A DNA stretch of 64,000 bases. Source: Mimachlamys varia (Eukaryota; Mollusca; Bivalvia; Pectinida; Pectinidae). The stretch lies in the NCBI GenBank assembly GCA_947623455.1, contig OX392530.1, forward strand, positions 3,137,501 through 3,201,500. Reading direction: 5' to 3'. The stretch's first letter is position 1. Every line of letters begins with the position of its first letter. Under the pieces are notes generated by a model. That model was not told where the DNA came from, ran no database searches, and saw only the letters and a program-made list of their open reading frames with translations. Both the position numbers and the translations under genes were made by a program. This document shows, in pieces, positions 54,972 through 64,000 of the stretch.

Positions 54972-55683
54972 GAGGAAAACATACATTCCTGGAGGTTTCA
55001 CTGCTGTACAAACTAAAGAAGCACAGAATGCAAAGTTTCCCTCATCATCTAGAAAACTGCAGTCAAATGAAAGACGCTACACATTTTCAGCAGCTGTGCC
55101 TGGTGCAAACTTCAAAAAGACCATAACAATAGAAAAATCTTTTGCTAAATCGGGCAGACGTCTGAGCATATCTAAAACCGTCACTACAACAATTGAGCCC
55201 AAAGACCCACAGAAAACAGCTGGAAAGGTTTTGGAGAAAAATAATCTTGGAACAAATTCCACCAGGGGATTGTCAACTGCAAGAATCATTAAACCTGTGG
55301 AGAAAAAGAACATTATGGGTGCGTCATTTAAGAGCATAAATCCAAGGTCAGCTACTAAGCAGCCAATAGGTAATGTGGGTATCAAATCAGCCACAAAGCA
55401 GCCCATAGTCAGAGCAGGAATTAAATCAGCCACAAAGCAGCCAGTAGGCAAAATTGGTTTTAAATCAGCCACGAAACAGCCAGTAGGCAGTTTGGGAGTC
55501 AAATCAGCCACAAAGCAGCCAGTAGGCAGTGTGGGGATGAAAGCAGACAAGGGGGCTGTGCGTCAGAGTACAAGAGCCAGAGAGCCTAATAGGATTAGCC
55601 TAGTTGACAGACAAAGTTTGTATATTAGACCAGGCTCCAGGAAGGCTAATGTCCTTGATTTTGAATCAGACGAACAATCGTGA
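54972..55683 (+). CDS. KSATKQP-repeat gene, last exon (basic repeat protein)
   Basis: Acceptor TGCATTTTAG, then about 237 codons to TGA at 55681-55683. Begins RRKTYIPGGFTAVQTKEAQN; middle is Lys/Ser/Thr-rich (FSAAVPGANFKKTITIEKSF, KSGRRLSISKTVTTTIEP). About two-thirds through come five 13-residue repeats with invariant SATKQP (consensus GxKSATKQPVGxx, 55350-55550), then an Arg-rich tail ending near VLDFESDEQS. Not recognised. The low-complexity basic make-up and repeated Ser/Thr-x-Lys motifs would fit a microtubule- or chromatin-associated protein, but that is a guess. The antisense ORF at 55077-55550 mirrors the repeats and is ignored. Confidence 0.7.
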
Positions 55684-56127
55684 CAATGCTTTGAAGAGCA
55701 AAATTTTTATGGAAATTGAAGTGAAAATAAAAATGTTCATAAATATGACAAATTCATTCTATAATCTACAACTGTTATGAAAATTAAGAGTAAAAATACT
55801 TAATTTGATATATCTATGTTGTATCAGAAAGTCAGTACACCATGTTCGGACAATATGAATAACGCTATATTTCCAACTTGAGGGTATGATACTTTTTAAA
55901 AAAACCCATTTATATTTGGTATATTTTTGGCCTTTTCAAATGTATTAAAACATGTTCTTCAATTCTAAACACCAATTTGATCAATATGATGCAGAAAATA
56001 GAAATAAAAATAAAATAACCACAATGGACAAGAAATTTGCACTTTTCTGATATTGACTCATATATAAATGGAATGGGTTTTACATCCGGGTACTTGTAAT
56101 AGCATCGAATCACCCTAAAACACTTAC
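55684..56127. other. 3' UTR and spacer
   Basis: AATAAA on the plus strand near 55725 is a candidate polyadenylation signal for the upstream gene. The rest is an intron or flank of the minus-strand exon that follows. Confidence 0.45.
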
Positions 56128-56386
56128 AGTTTTCAGCGATTTTATATCCACTTTTGTGGTGGAGTGGCTCTAGTATTGCATTGATCTTTTCCGTAAAGTT
56201 TTCGTCTACTTGGTATTCTCTCGGATCCTCCGTCAAGGGCGCATTCCAATTGTTGACTTTATAGTCCAAGCTGTTTAATGTGCTGATTTCGTCAGGTATG
56301 AATTTGAGGTATGAACTTTGATCTATGTCCTTTCCAATGTCTTCTTCCAGGTAGCATCTTGCTGTGCAACATGGAAAGCGAGGGGT
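56128..56386 (-). CDS. Unrecognised exon of a minus-strand gene
   Basis: Bounded by acceptor TTGTTTTCAG (just above 56386) and donor AACT|GTAAGT (56127-56122); phase 0 in, phase 1 out; 86 codons with no stop. It reads TPRFPCCTARCYLEEDIGKD, then FIPDEISTLNSLDYKV and NNWNAPLTEDPREYQ, ending HHKSGYKIAENC. Several cysteines near the start suggest a secreted or extracellular protein. The open frame beyond the donor is probably intron. No partner exon was found nearby, and the family is unknown. Confidence 0.5.
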
Positions 56387-58516
56387 CTGAAAACAAATAT
56401 GGGAAAGTTCAAGTTATAAGTGTATGTTATACCAAACATGTAGCCACGTAGCACGATAACTTAGTTACCACGATAACTTAGTGAACCAGTATACATATCT
56501 TCTAGGGCTGTGACAAGTACAAAATTTCAAAATCGAGTACTTGGTCACCAAAACCCTATTTGAATTCGATTATTTGCTTGAATTACTGAACTAAAATTTT
56601 ACATGATCAACCAGTGAATCACAAGATAATTTGGCATCAGCATGATCAGTTTTGCAAACACAGGAACTTAACCATCAGCTTTTGCACATATTCAGTGGCA
56701 CCTTATACAATCGTAACACAGATAAAAAAATATATATTTATTTTGAGAAAATACAGTAACATGTGATAGATGGCACTTTGAAACAAGAAGCTTCAACTGA
56801 CATTCTGTCTGCAAATAAGCGTCAGAAATATCCAAAATATGTGTTGCAAATAATCTAGCCTTTTTACCTAAATATTCAAAATATGGAAAAATGAATAAAA
56901 AAATGTTGAAATAGGTTCCTATCTCCTTCAATTAGAATACTGCAGAGTGTGAGATCCAAGAAAAGAGTAAAAGATATTAAAAATTGATGATGAAATTATG
57001 TAAACAAACACAGGAGTTGTGATTTTCATACCCCGTTTTTTTGGAAATTTTGCTAATGAATTTCATTCAATTTGACAGCAGCAGTTGGGAGCAAGCACTC
57101 AAGTACCTTTCCTTTCTATTCATATTAAATCGTAATTTTTAAAGCCTTAATAGCTTGCAGAAAAAATGTTCAAACTTTTTTTTCAAAACGTCTTTGAGTT
57201 ACCTCCCATTGACTTAGGTAAAAAGGCTAAATAATCTATTGGTGAGTTTTTTAATTGAATACTGGCTGTACTCTAGAGTGACATCGGTATTTCTGGCCGT
57301 CTGGGATTTCCGGCCTCTTTTTAGAATCTTACAACCAATCATATGTTACCACTTCTAAACAGAGCCTCTAACTTGAAAACATCCCCCAAACTTGATTTGT
57401 CTTTATTTGAATATCAATCAAATTGTTTTGAGGTGATTTTTGTGTTTTATGTATAAATGATCAATAAATCGGCCATTATTATCATATATCTTAAGGGCCC
57501 GTCCAAAAAGTGTGTCACGACTAGCCGCCCCTTGGGGTGGGAAACCTTTTCAGTCACCAAATCTTAAAAGTTTGACGATAAAAATCTGCTGAAATGAAAC
57601 ACATGCCATATCAAAATACGATTTGAAGTTGTCCCAATTACTTTTAAATATACATATTATGTATGTGGCCGAAAAAAGACCAAACTGTGGCCGAAATTTA
57701 CAGACATATGCCGAATATACCCTCCAATGTATAACTGGATGTTTTCTCTCATATCTCGCCATGTTGGATAGAGTTTGCCCATGTAAGAAAGCTATGTAAG
57801 AAAAATCTATCTTACATACTGTAGCATTTCACGCGACATGACGTCACAATGGCTAAACAATGACGTGACGTCACGAATACAGTAAACTCTGATGCCGGAA
57901 AGAGAAAACGACTGCGTGATAAAATTAAAAGCTTTCACATACTTGCCAACTTTTTGAAATTTCCATGGGGGAGATTACGCGTGCTCAGAATTGAAAACAT
58001 AAATAATATGTATACATGTACATTCAAAGGAAAAATAACACTTTTAAATAGCTTCTTTTGAGCTTTTCTTTCTGATAAAGTCATTAGATCTTTAAAAATA
58101 GGAACAGTTAAACAAATTCCAAAGTTGAAAATGCAACATTTAAGAGTCCAAAATCGGGAGTCTCCCTCCTAAATATTCCCTAAATATGCAATGTGAAAAA
58201 CTGACTGAAAAAGTTTTTAACACAATAAAACAAAACTTTTCATGTAAACATTATCGTTCGGAGGAAGGTGAATGAATCATTGAAATATACGCTGCTGGTA
58301 GTTAGCACAATGGATATTAGATAAAAAATAAAAGGATTCGCAAACATATCTCTCGTTACAAATGATAGTTCGAACTACAAATTGTATCTAATTTGTCATA
58401 AAATGTCACAATAAACAGTCAAATTGTTGTTCCAAAAGAACGACGGCCTATTACGATATCTTTGCCAAGGTGGAGCAAAATATTGGTATGCAAATATGTC
58501 ATATTCACTTACATCT
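56387..58516. other. No recognised gene
   Basis: A/T-rich. Contains a cluster of CRE-like sites (TGACGTCA at 57839-57846 and 57866-57873, TGACGTGA at 57861) and nothing else that could be assigned. Confidence 0.5.
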
Positions 58517-59136
58517 CTAAGGTGACAGTACCCAAATTGGATCACCAAACCATCATTTTATTCATTCATTAAAAAATCTGAGGATGAATTATATCAATTA
58601 ATTGTTGCATCAAAAGAAGAACATCGATGGGTGTTCTTACAAAAAAAATAGCACTTGAGGTTCACGCTGGATATTTATAGAACGCTCTCACGTCACCAAT
58701 CAGCGGTTCGAGATTTTGCGAATTTGAGGACCCAAATCGGGTCAAGACTTGAATTTTGCAGTATTTTACATTTCAAATTAATATTTTTGTTGTAGCATAT
58801 CAACATTTAATGATGTCCTTAAGAATTTATATGAAAACAAGTATTTCTATCTGGTGGATTCATTTTTATAGTTCAAAACAGAACGCATAGTCGTTGCACG
58901 CGCCATTTTTTTCAGAAACGTAACAAAACGCAAAGTTTTGAGTTTCAATAATGTTTTATGGCATATTTAAACTAAAAAACTAATGATATGTGGACATAAA
59001 ATTCTGTGTGACTATCTATTCTAAGACTATATTATTGCTATAATTAATCTGTTGACACTGTCGTTGATTTAGAAGTATTTTTGAAAAAAGTGATCCGATT
59101 TGGGTACTGATCCGATTTGGGTACTGTCACCTTAGG
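58517..59136. mobile_element. MITE with AGGTGACAGTACCC ends
   Basis: Left TAAGGTGACAGTACCCAAAT (58518) and right CGATTTGGGTACTGTCAC-CTTA (to 59134) are inverted, flanked by TA. The right end has an extra direct copy of the inner part ('gatccgatttgggtactg' twice). Interior A/T-rich, no transposase. Tc1/mariner-like by its TA duplication. Confidence 0.8.
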
Positions 59137-59408
59137 CCTATTTATCAATTATCAAGTTCATTTACAAAGCAGGGAAAATTACATGTATTTTGGCTGTTGC
59201 CTATATGTATAAAGGGCCACACATAATCGGTACTGAAGGATAAACTAGGCGAATCTGCTTTAAGTGGCCGAATATACCCGAAAGCACTCTATTTGTATTC
59301 GAATAATCGAGTACTTGTACCTTCATAGAAAGATGATTTTTTTATCATCATCCCAATCCAATTTTCTTTTCGAAGCCATTTTGACAACGAGCGCTCCCCC
59401 TAGTGAAC

Positions 59409-59464
59409 GATTTCGTTCTCGCGCGCCTCCCTTTCACTAGAGGGAGGCGCGCGAGAACGAAATC
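59409..59464. repeat. Perfect 24-bp-arm hairpin
   Basis: 'gatttcgttctcgcgcgcct'+'ccct' pairs exactly with 'agggaggcgcgcgagaac'+'gaaatc' around an 8-base loop. GC-rich stem in an A/T-rich setting. Confidence 0.9.
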
Positions 59465-59479
59465 TGACTAGCGGCAGCT

Positions 59480-59700
59480 GTGAAAAAGTTGTGGACAGCA
59501 CGCCGCAGATTCGTTGTATATACATTAATCATTTGCCTTCCATTGTGAAATATATAAGAATAACCCTTTTCTCCGCCACTTACACTCGTAATGAAAATCC
59601 AGCCAGTCGTACATTTGGTAGCATTGAACTTTCACTTTCATTTACTTATTTCCGGTAAAATAATACGAATCTGCGGCGTGCTGTCCACAACTTTTTCACA
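59480..59700. mobile_element. Inverted-repeat element with 36-bp perfect ends
   Basis: 'tgtgaaaaagttgtggacag', 'cacgccgcagattcgt' (59480-59515) and its exact inverse at 59665-59700. An extended right arm is present in inverted orientation at 42530-42618. The hairpin at 59409-59464 lies just outside the left arm. Confidence 0.85.
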
Positions 59701-60184
59701 GATTCTTGTCGGATTCGAGAAAGTAATAAATTGTTCCCGGAACAAAGTCCGGAACAATGTGTGTCCGGAATAATATATATATGATACTGAAGCTCGAAGA
59801 TCTCACATCAACGCCAAACTGAATTTTCTACATTTTTATACTTTGCACTAATTATGTTTTATTTAACTGAATCACTAAAAATAATTTCTATATTTTTTCG
59901 TCAAGTTTCAGAAATGTGGGTTAACGTTCCATTAGAAAAAAGAGCGATTCAAATAGCATTGATGACCGAAAAACTTTTTCGGTCAAAACGTAAATATTTA
60001 TGTGTTAAACAATAATCTTATATAACTGCTACGTTGATGAAAGGGTATACGTACTAATATCTTTGAAAGCCAAATGAATTGGAAATCAAAACAAAGTTGT
60101 GATAGGAAATAAGCTATTTACATTTATTTAGCCTTCGGGCGGAAGTGGTTGAACATCATAAACGAAGGCTCGTGATCAGGGGCG

Positions 60185-63100
60185 ATGGCTTCAACAGTCA
60201 CCGATCTGAGCGAAGAAGAAATTGATGCATTTACACTACGGGAAGCAATTGACACAGCCAAGAGAAAAAACATATCAATAGACGGATTGAAAAGATTAAA
60301 GGAGATTTTATGCAAGTTGAAATCAAATTTAGTGAAGGACAGACGAAAACGTGAAGAGGTAGGTGGGAGTTTCTACTTTCACTTTCCATTAAGTAACTAT
60401 AAAGGACCTTCAATCAGGAAGAAGAATATATACAATATTGCTTATATATTTCTTGTTAATATATATGATCAAAAATGGTCTTGATTTTGAATTATTTTAT
60501 AAACTTCCAGAAATCTGACGAAAGTAAAATTGTAGAAATTTAATTAGAAATAACTTTATTTTTTTTTCTAATCATTAATAATTCAAAAAAGGTATTTTCA
60601 TGTTAAAAGAAATACATAATCTTTCTACCACGTACGTATGTGAGATTTTTTGTACATTAGTATTAGAACCATTCACTTTGTTGTGCATGTATTTGATATG
60701 TTTTTTTTTTCTGGGTAACTTTATAGGAGAGGTTATAATTTTTTAGTTACAAGTATTGACCTGCATGGTCAGGTTTACACCTACACAAATATTCTGGTGT
60801 GAACTAAAATCAAGTTTACTTAAAAAAAGCTTCATACAGGCATCAACCTTAAATTCAAATTAAAAAATTTGTTTCATTTTATTTCCAGCATCAACCTTTT
60901 TTCTCTAAACAAAACCCCCAAAAATATGTTAGATCATAAACAACTTATCTCAAATGAAAACAATAATTATAAAAAAAAAAAACGAAAAAAAAGAATATGT
61001 ATTGTAATGTGAAATTGAGTCATGTGCTGTGAAAAAACCAGAATAAAGAAATAATTATATATATAAAACAATAATAATATGTAGGCACTTTTTATTTCAG
61101 GTTATTGCATCTCTAGATTGTTTGGCTGCAGAAAATCTTGAATTGAGGAAAGAGCTCCATAGTGTATATCAAGAAGTGATTGAATTGTTGCAAGATGTGG
61201 AGCGAAACGATGAAAACAACCCTCTGGCAGAGCTGCTACAGCTGCACTATAAAAACTTCCTTGATACACTCCAGAAGGAGAAGGGCATATTATCAAAGAA
61301 TACCTTCAGGTGTCCCATCCTAGTTTTAGGTATGTGAGAATTACAATGTGTGCATCCACTCCGACACAGGTCAACCTGGGGTTTATCTAGTGTTCAGAGA
61401 CCAGGGGTGGGGTGGGGGTTTATCTAGTGTGTAGAGGTCTGGGGGCTTATCTAGTGTGTAGAGGTCTGGGGGTTTATCTCTAGTGTTCAGAGACCAGGGG
61501 TGGGGGTTTATCTAGTGTGTAGAGGTCTGGGGGCTTATCTAGTGTGTAGAGGTCTGGGGGTTTATCTAGTGTGTAGAGGTCTGGGGTGGGTTGGGGGTTT
61601 ATCTAGCGTGTTGAGGTCTGGGGGTTTATCTAGTGTTCAGAGACCAGGGGTGGGGTGGGGGTTTATCTAGTGTTCAGAGACCAGGGGTGGGGTGGGGGTT
61701 TATCTAGCGTGTAGAGGTCTGTGGGTTTATCTAGTGTGTAGAGGTCTGGGGGTTTATCTAGTGTGTAGAGGTCTGGGGGTTTATCTAGTGTTCAGAGACC
61801 AGGGGTGGGGTGGGGGTTTATCTAGCGTGTAGAGGTCTGGGGGTTTATCTAGAGTGTAGAGGTCTGGGGGTTTATCTAGAGTATAGAGGTCTGGGGGTTT
61901 ATCTAGTGTGTAGAGGTCTGGGGGTTTATCTAGTGTGTAGAGGTCTGGGGGTTTATCTAGTGTTCAGAGACCAGGGGTGGGGTGGGGGTTTATCTAGTGT
62001 GTAGAGGTCTGGGGTGGGTTGGGGGTTTATCTAGCGTGTAGAGGTCTGAGGGTTTATCTAATGTTCAGAGGTGCCATGGTTTAAATAGCGTTCAGGGGTC
62101 AGATGTGGGGCAAACTAATTTGAACGGGTTGTTAGTTAAAAAGTGTGTAGTGGGGGGTGGGGATGGGGGGGGGGGGGGGGAGTTAAAAAAGTGTGTAGTG
62201 GGGGGTGGGGGGAGTAGTTAAAAAAAGTTTGTAGTGGGTTTTATCTAATATTCAGAGGCCTGGGGGTTTATTAAGTGTTCAGAGGTCCCAAGGTTTAATT
62301 AATAGTGTTCAGAGGTCCAAGGGTTGAAATAGTTTTCAGTGGTCTGGGGGTTCAACTTGTGTTCTGAGGTCCCAGGGTTTAATAGTGTTCAGAGGTCCCA
62401 GGGTTTAAATAATGTCAAGTGGTCTGGTGGTCCAACTTGTGTTCTGAGGTCCCAGGGTTTAAATAATGTCAAGTGGTCTGGGGGTCCAACTTGTGTTCTG
62501 AGGTCCCAGGGTTTAATAGTGTTCAGAGGTCCCAGGGTTTAAATAATGTCAAGTGGTCTGGTGGTCCAACTTGTGTTCTGAGGTCCAGGGTTTAAATAAT
62601 GTCCAGTGGTCTGGTGGTCCAACTTGTGTTCTGAGGTCCCAGGGTTTAATAGTGGTCAGAGGTCCCAGGGTTTAAATAATGTCAAGTGGTCTGGTGGTCC
62701 AACTTGTGTTCTGAGGTCCAGGGTTTAAATAATGTCAAGTGGTCTGGTGGTCCAACTTGTGTTCTGAGGTCCCAGGGTTTAAATAATGTCAAGTGGTCTG
62801 GTGGTCCAACTTGTGTTCTGAGGTCCAGGGTTTAAATAATGTCCAGTGGTCTGGTGGTCCAACTTGTGTTCTGAGGTCCCAGGGTTTAATAGTGGTCAGA
62901 GGTCCCAGGGTTTAAATAATGTCAAGTGGTCTGGTGGTCCAACTTGTGTTCTGAGGTCCAGGGTTTAAATAATGTCAAGTGGTCTGGTGGTCCAACTTGT
63001 GTTCTGAGGTCCCAGGGTTTAAATAATGTCAAGTGGTCTGGTGGTCCAACTTGTGTTCTGAGGTCCCAGGGTTTAATAGTGGTCAGAGGTCCCAGGGTTT

Positions 63101-64000
63101 ATCTAGTGTTCAGAGGTTGGGGGTTTAATTAGCGTTCAGAGGTCCAGGGTTTAAATAATGTCCAGTGGTCTTGGGGTCTAACTTGTGTTCTGAGGTCCCA
63201 GGGTTTAATAGTGTTCAGATGGTCCCATGATTCAAATCCCAGTCTGGATGTGCATTTTCCTCTCTTATTACAATGGTGTCTGTGACCAGCTCTTGTTTCC
63301 AGTATCTCAGTATTTTCAGTGTATTCTTGAATTTGGGGTCGTGGTGGCAAAGTGGTAAAGGTGTCTGACTTTCTGCTACCTCTGGCCCCAACATCTGGGC
63401 CACGGTGGCCAAGTGGTTAAGGTGTCTGACTTTCTGCTACCTCTAGCCCCCCACATTTTAGTGACAGGTTCAATATTAGACACATGAAGAGATGAGAATT
63501 TTGCATGGGCAGACTTGGGTTTGAACCCCGGACCCTTCAATCTCTACCAGTTATATATATACCTTGGTCATGGGTAAGCTACCTGTCACTGTCAATCGAC
63601 CAAGCCATGTTCCGCTTCCGCCCTTTTTTTAGCAAAATTTTCGACCCAAAATCATACAAGACCCTACATACTACCTAATGAATGAATAGCCAGACCTGGG
63701 TTCAAACCAATGACTCTCTGAACTTTAAGCAGATGTGCTAAACAGTTGAGCTACCCGGCCCTCCGGTATCTGACTAGTCCAGTTCTTCTACACAAATACG
63801 AAACACACTGAAGGTTTGGGAACATGTATATTCCATTCCTGTGTTTGTTGACTACTGTACCCATTATTTTGATTGGTTTGAAGGAGAGACTGGCGCAGGG
63901 AAGAGCTCCTTCATCAACTTGTTGCTAGGTGAGGAGGCCCTGCCCACACAGGTCCTAAGCAACACAAACGTCATCTGTGAGATACAGTACAGCGACACAT
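60185..64000 (+). CDS. Dynamin-superfamily large GTPase, 5' part (3 exons, runs off right edge)
   Basis: Exons 60185-60358, 61101-61329 and 63884-64000 join in matching phases (0, 1). Exon 1: MASTVTDLSEEEIDAFTLRE and a charged helix up to VKDRRKREE. Exon 2: VIASLDCLAAENLELRKEL, coiled-coil-like, ending CPILVLG. Exon 3 opens with the P-loop GETGAGKSSFINLLLGEE (G1, GxxxxGKS) and LPTQVLSNTNVICEI, with a candidate G2 Thr. A helical N-terminus before the P-loop and a strand directly in front of it (ILVLG) fit the dynamin/SLIP-GC/GBP-like group of GTP-driven membrane or filament-forming GTPases; several are interferon-type defence proteins in vertebrates. DxxG and later motifs lie beyond the window, so the subfamily is open. 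ATG at 60185 is the first in frame. Confidence 0.78.
60359..61100. other. GTPase intron 1
   Basis: GT (60359) to CAG (61100), A/T-rich, with an A tract at 60969-60992. No embedded element was recognised. Confidence 0.6.
61370..62095 (+). repeat. G-rich 27-bp intronic minisatellite
   Basis: About 25 units built on CTGGGGGTTTATCTAGTGTG and TAGAGGT, with a longer variant CAGAGACCAGGGGTGGGGTG interspersed. On the transcribed-sense strand almost every unit has a run of four to five Gs, so G-quadruplexes are possible. ORFs here are shadows of the repeat. Confidence 0.92.
62096..62250. repeat. G-rich junction with poly-G
   Basis: Two copies of 'gttaaaaa(a)gtgtgtagtg' with GGGGTGGGG runs, including a ~14-base G run near 62167. 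It links the two arrays. Confidence 0.75.
62251..63235 (+). repeat. Compound ~54-bp intronic minisatellite
   Basis: Units of 'tcccagggtttaaataatgt', 'caagtggtctggtggtccaa', 'cttgtgttctgagg', alternating with shorter 'tcccagggtttaatagtg(g/t)tcag'. A higher-order block recurs (for example 62560-62740 and 62800-62980). Shares 'ttcagaggt' and 'gggtttat' with the adjacent 27-bp array, so the two arrays probably share an origin. Confidence 0.9.
63236..63760. repeat. Several tRNA-like SINE pieces in the GTPase intron
   Basis: Two direct copies of 'gtggc(a/c)aagtggt(t)aaggtgtc' plus 'tgactttctgctacctct' (63342-63388 and 63403-63450), tRNA-Leu/Ser-like at the D arm. Also B-box fragments 'gggtttgaaccccgg' (63516) and, inverted, 'gggttcaaaccaatgactct' with 'gttgagctacccggcc' (63698-63763). 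None closes into a full tRNA. Confidence 0.6.

Noticed and set aside
55077..55550. Antisense 157-residue ORF with repeated GCFVADL peptides
   Set aside because: Mirror image of the SATKQP repeats on the coding strand, where splice sites and composition support the plus-strand gene.

Overview
The window is animal nuclear DNA: genes are split by introns with GT/AG borders, gene density is low, and repeats dominate. The mix of genes (a gp130-like class I cytokine receptor, GTF2E2, a dynamin-type GTPase) and of repeats (tandem-core elements with terminal hairpins like those described from bivalves, tyrosine-recombinase retrotransposons, pogo/Tigger relics, tRNA-derived SINEs) points to a mollusc, most likely a bivalve. 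That assignment is inference; no species was identified.

Region 1 (about 20-15797, minus strand) is the 5' part of one receptor gene. Ten exons can be chained with matching phases: signal peptide, Ig-like domain, a two-module cytokine-binding region with C-x10-C-x-W and a half-conserved WSXWS (YWSDP), then two fibronectin III modules. The gene runs off the left edge, so the membrane anchor and tail are not seen. Its oddest property is that six exon/intron borders have been tandemly copied. Three of these grew into minisatellites of 46, 58 and 60 bp whose every unit carries a splice site.

Region 2 (about 16-36 kb) has no convincing gene. It holds two tandem-core elements or their remnants, a 22/25-bp minisatellite, a pogo/Tigger relic with a broken transposase helix-turn-helix, several inverted-repeat elements, tRNA-like SINEs, and a 3.9-kb array of 49-bp units that appears to be an amplified foldback terminus.

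Region 3 (36-37 kb, minus) is GTF2E2 (TFIIE beta), coding in a single exon. Region 4 (37-51 kb) is again mobile DNA: a second foldback copy, a second copy of the 145-bp tandem-core element, and the RNase H and tyrosine-recombinase part of a DIRS/Ngaro-type retrotransposon broken by a palindrome. It ends with a 3.5-kb element of about 21 units of 145 bp, each with an inverted pair of TGACCTTGA/TCAAGGTCA sites, inserted beside two direct copies of another repeat.

Region 5 (51-64 kb) has a 206-residue minus-strand ORF with a PD-(D/E)xK nuclease-like signature, a plus-strand gene for a basic protein with five KSATKQP repeats (its long exon is frame-broken), one unrecognised minus-strand exon, more inverted-repeat elements, and at the right edge the first three exons of a dynamin-superfamily GTPase with a 1.9-kb G-rich tandem array in the intron before its P-loop exon.

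All family calls come from motifs read by eye. No alignment, HMM search or repeat library was available, and splice sites are predicted from consensus and phase only.
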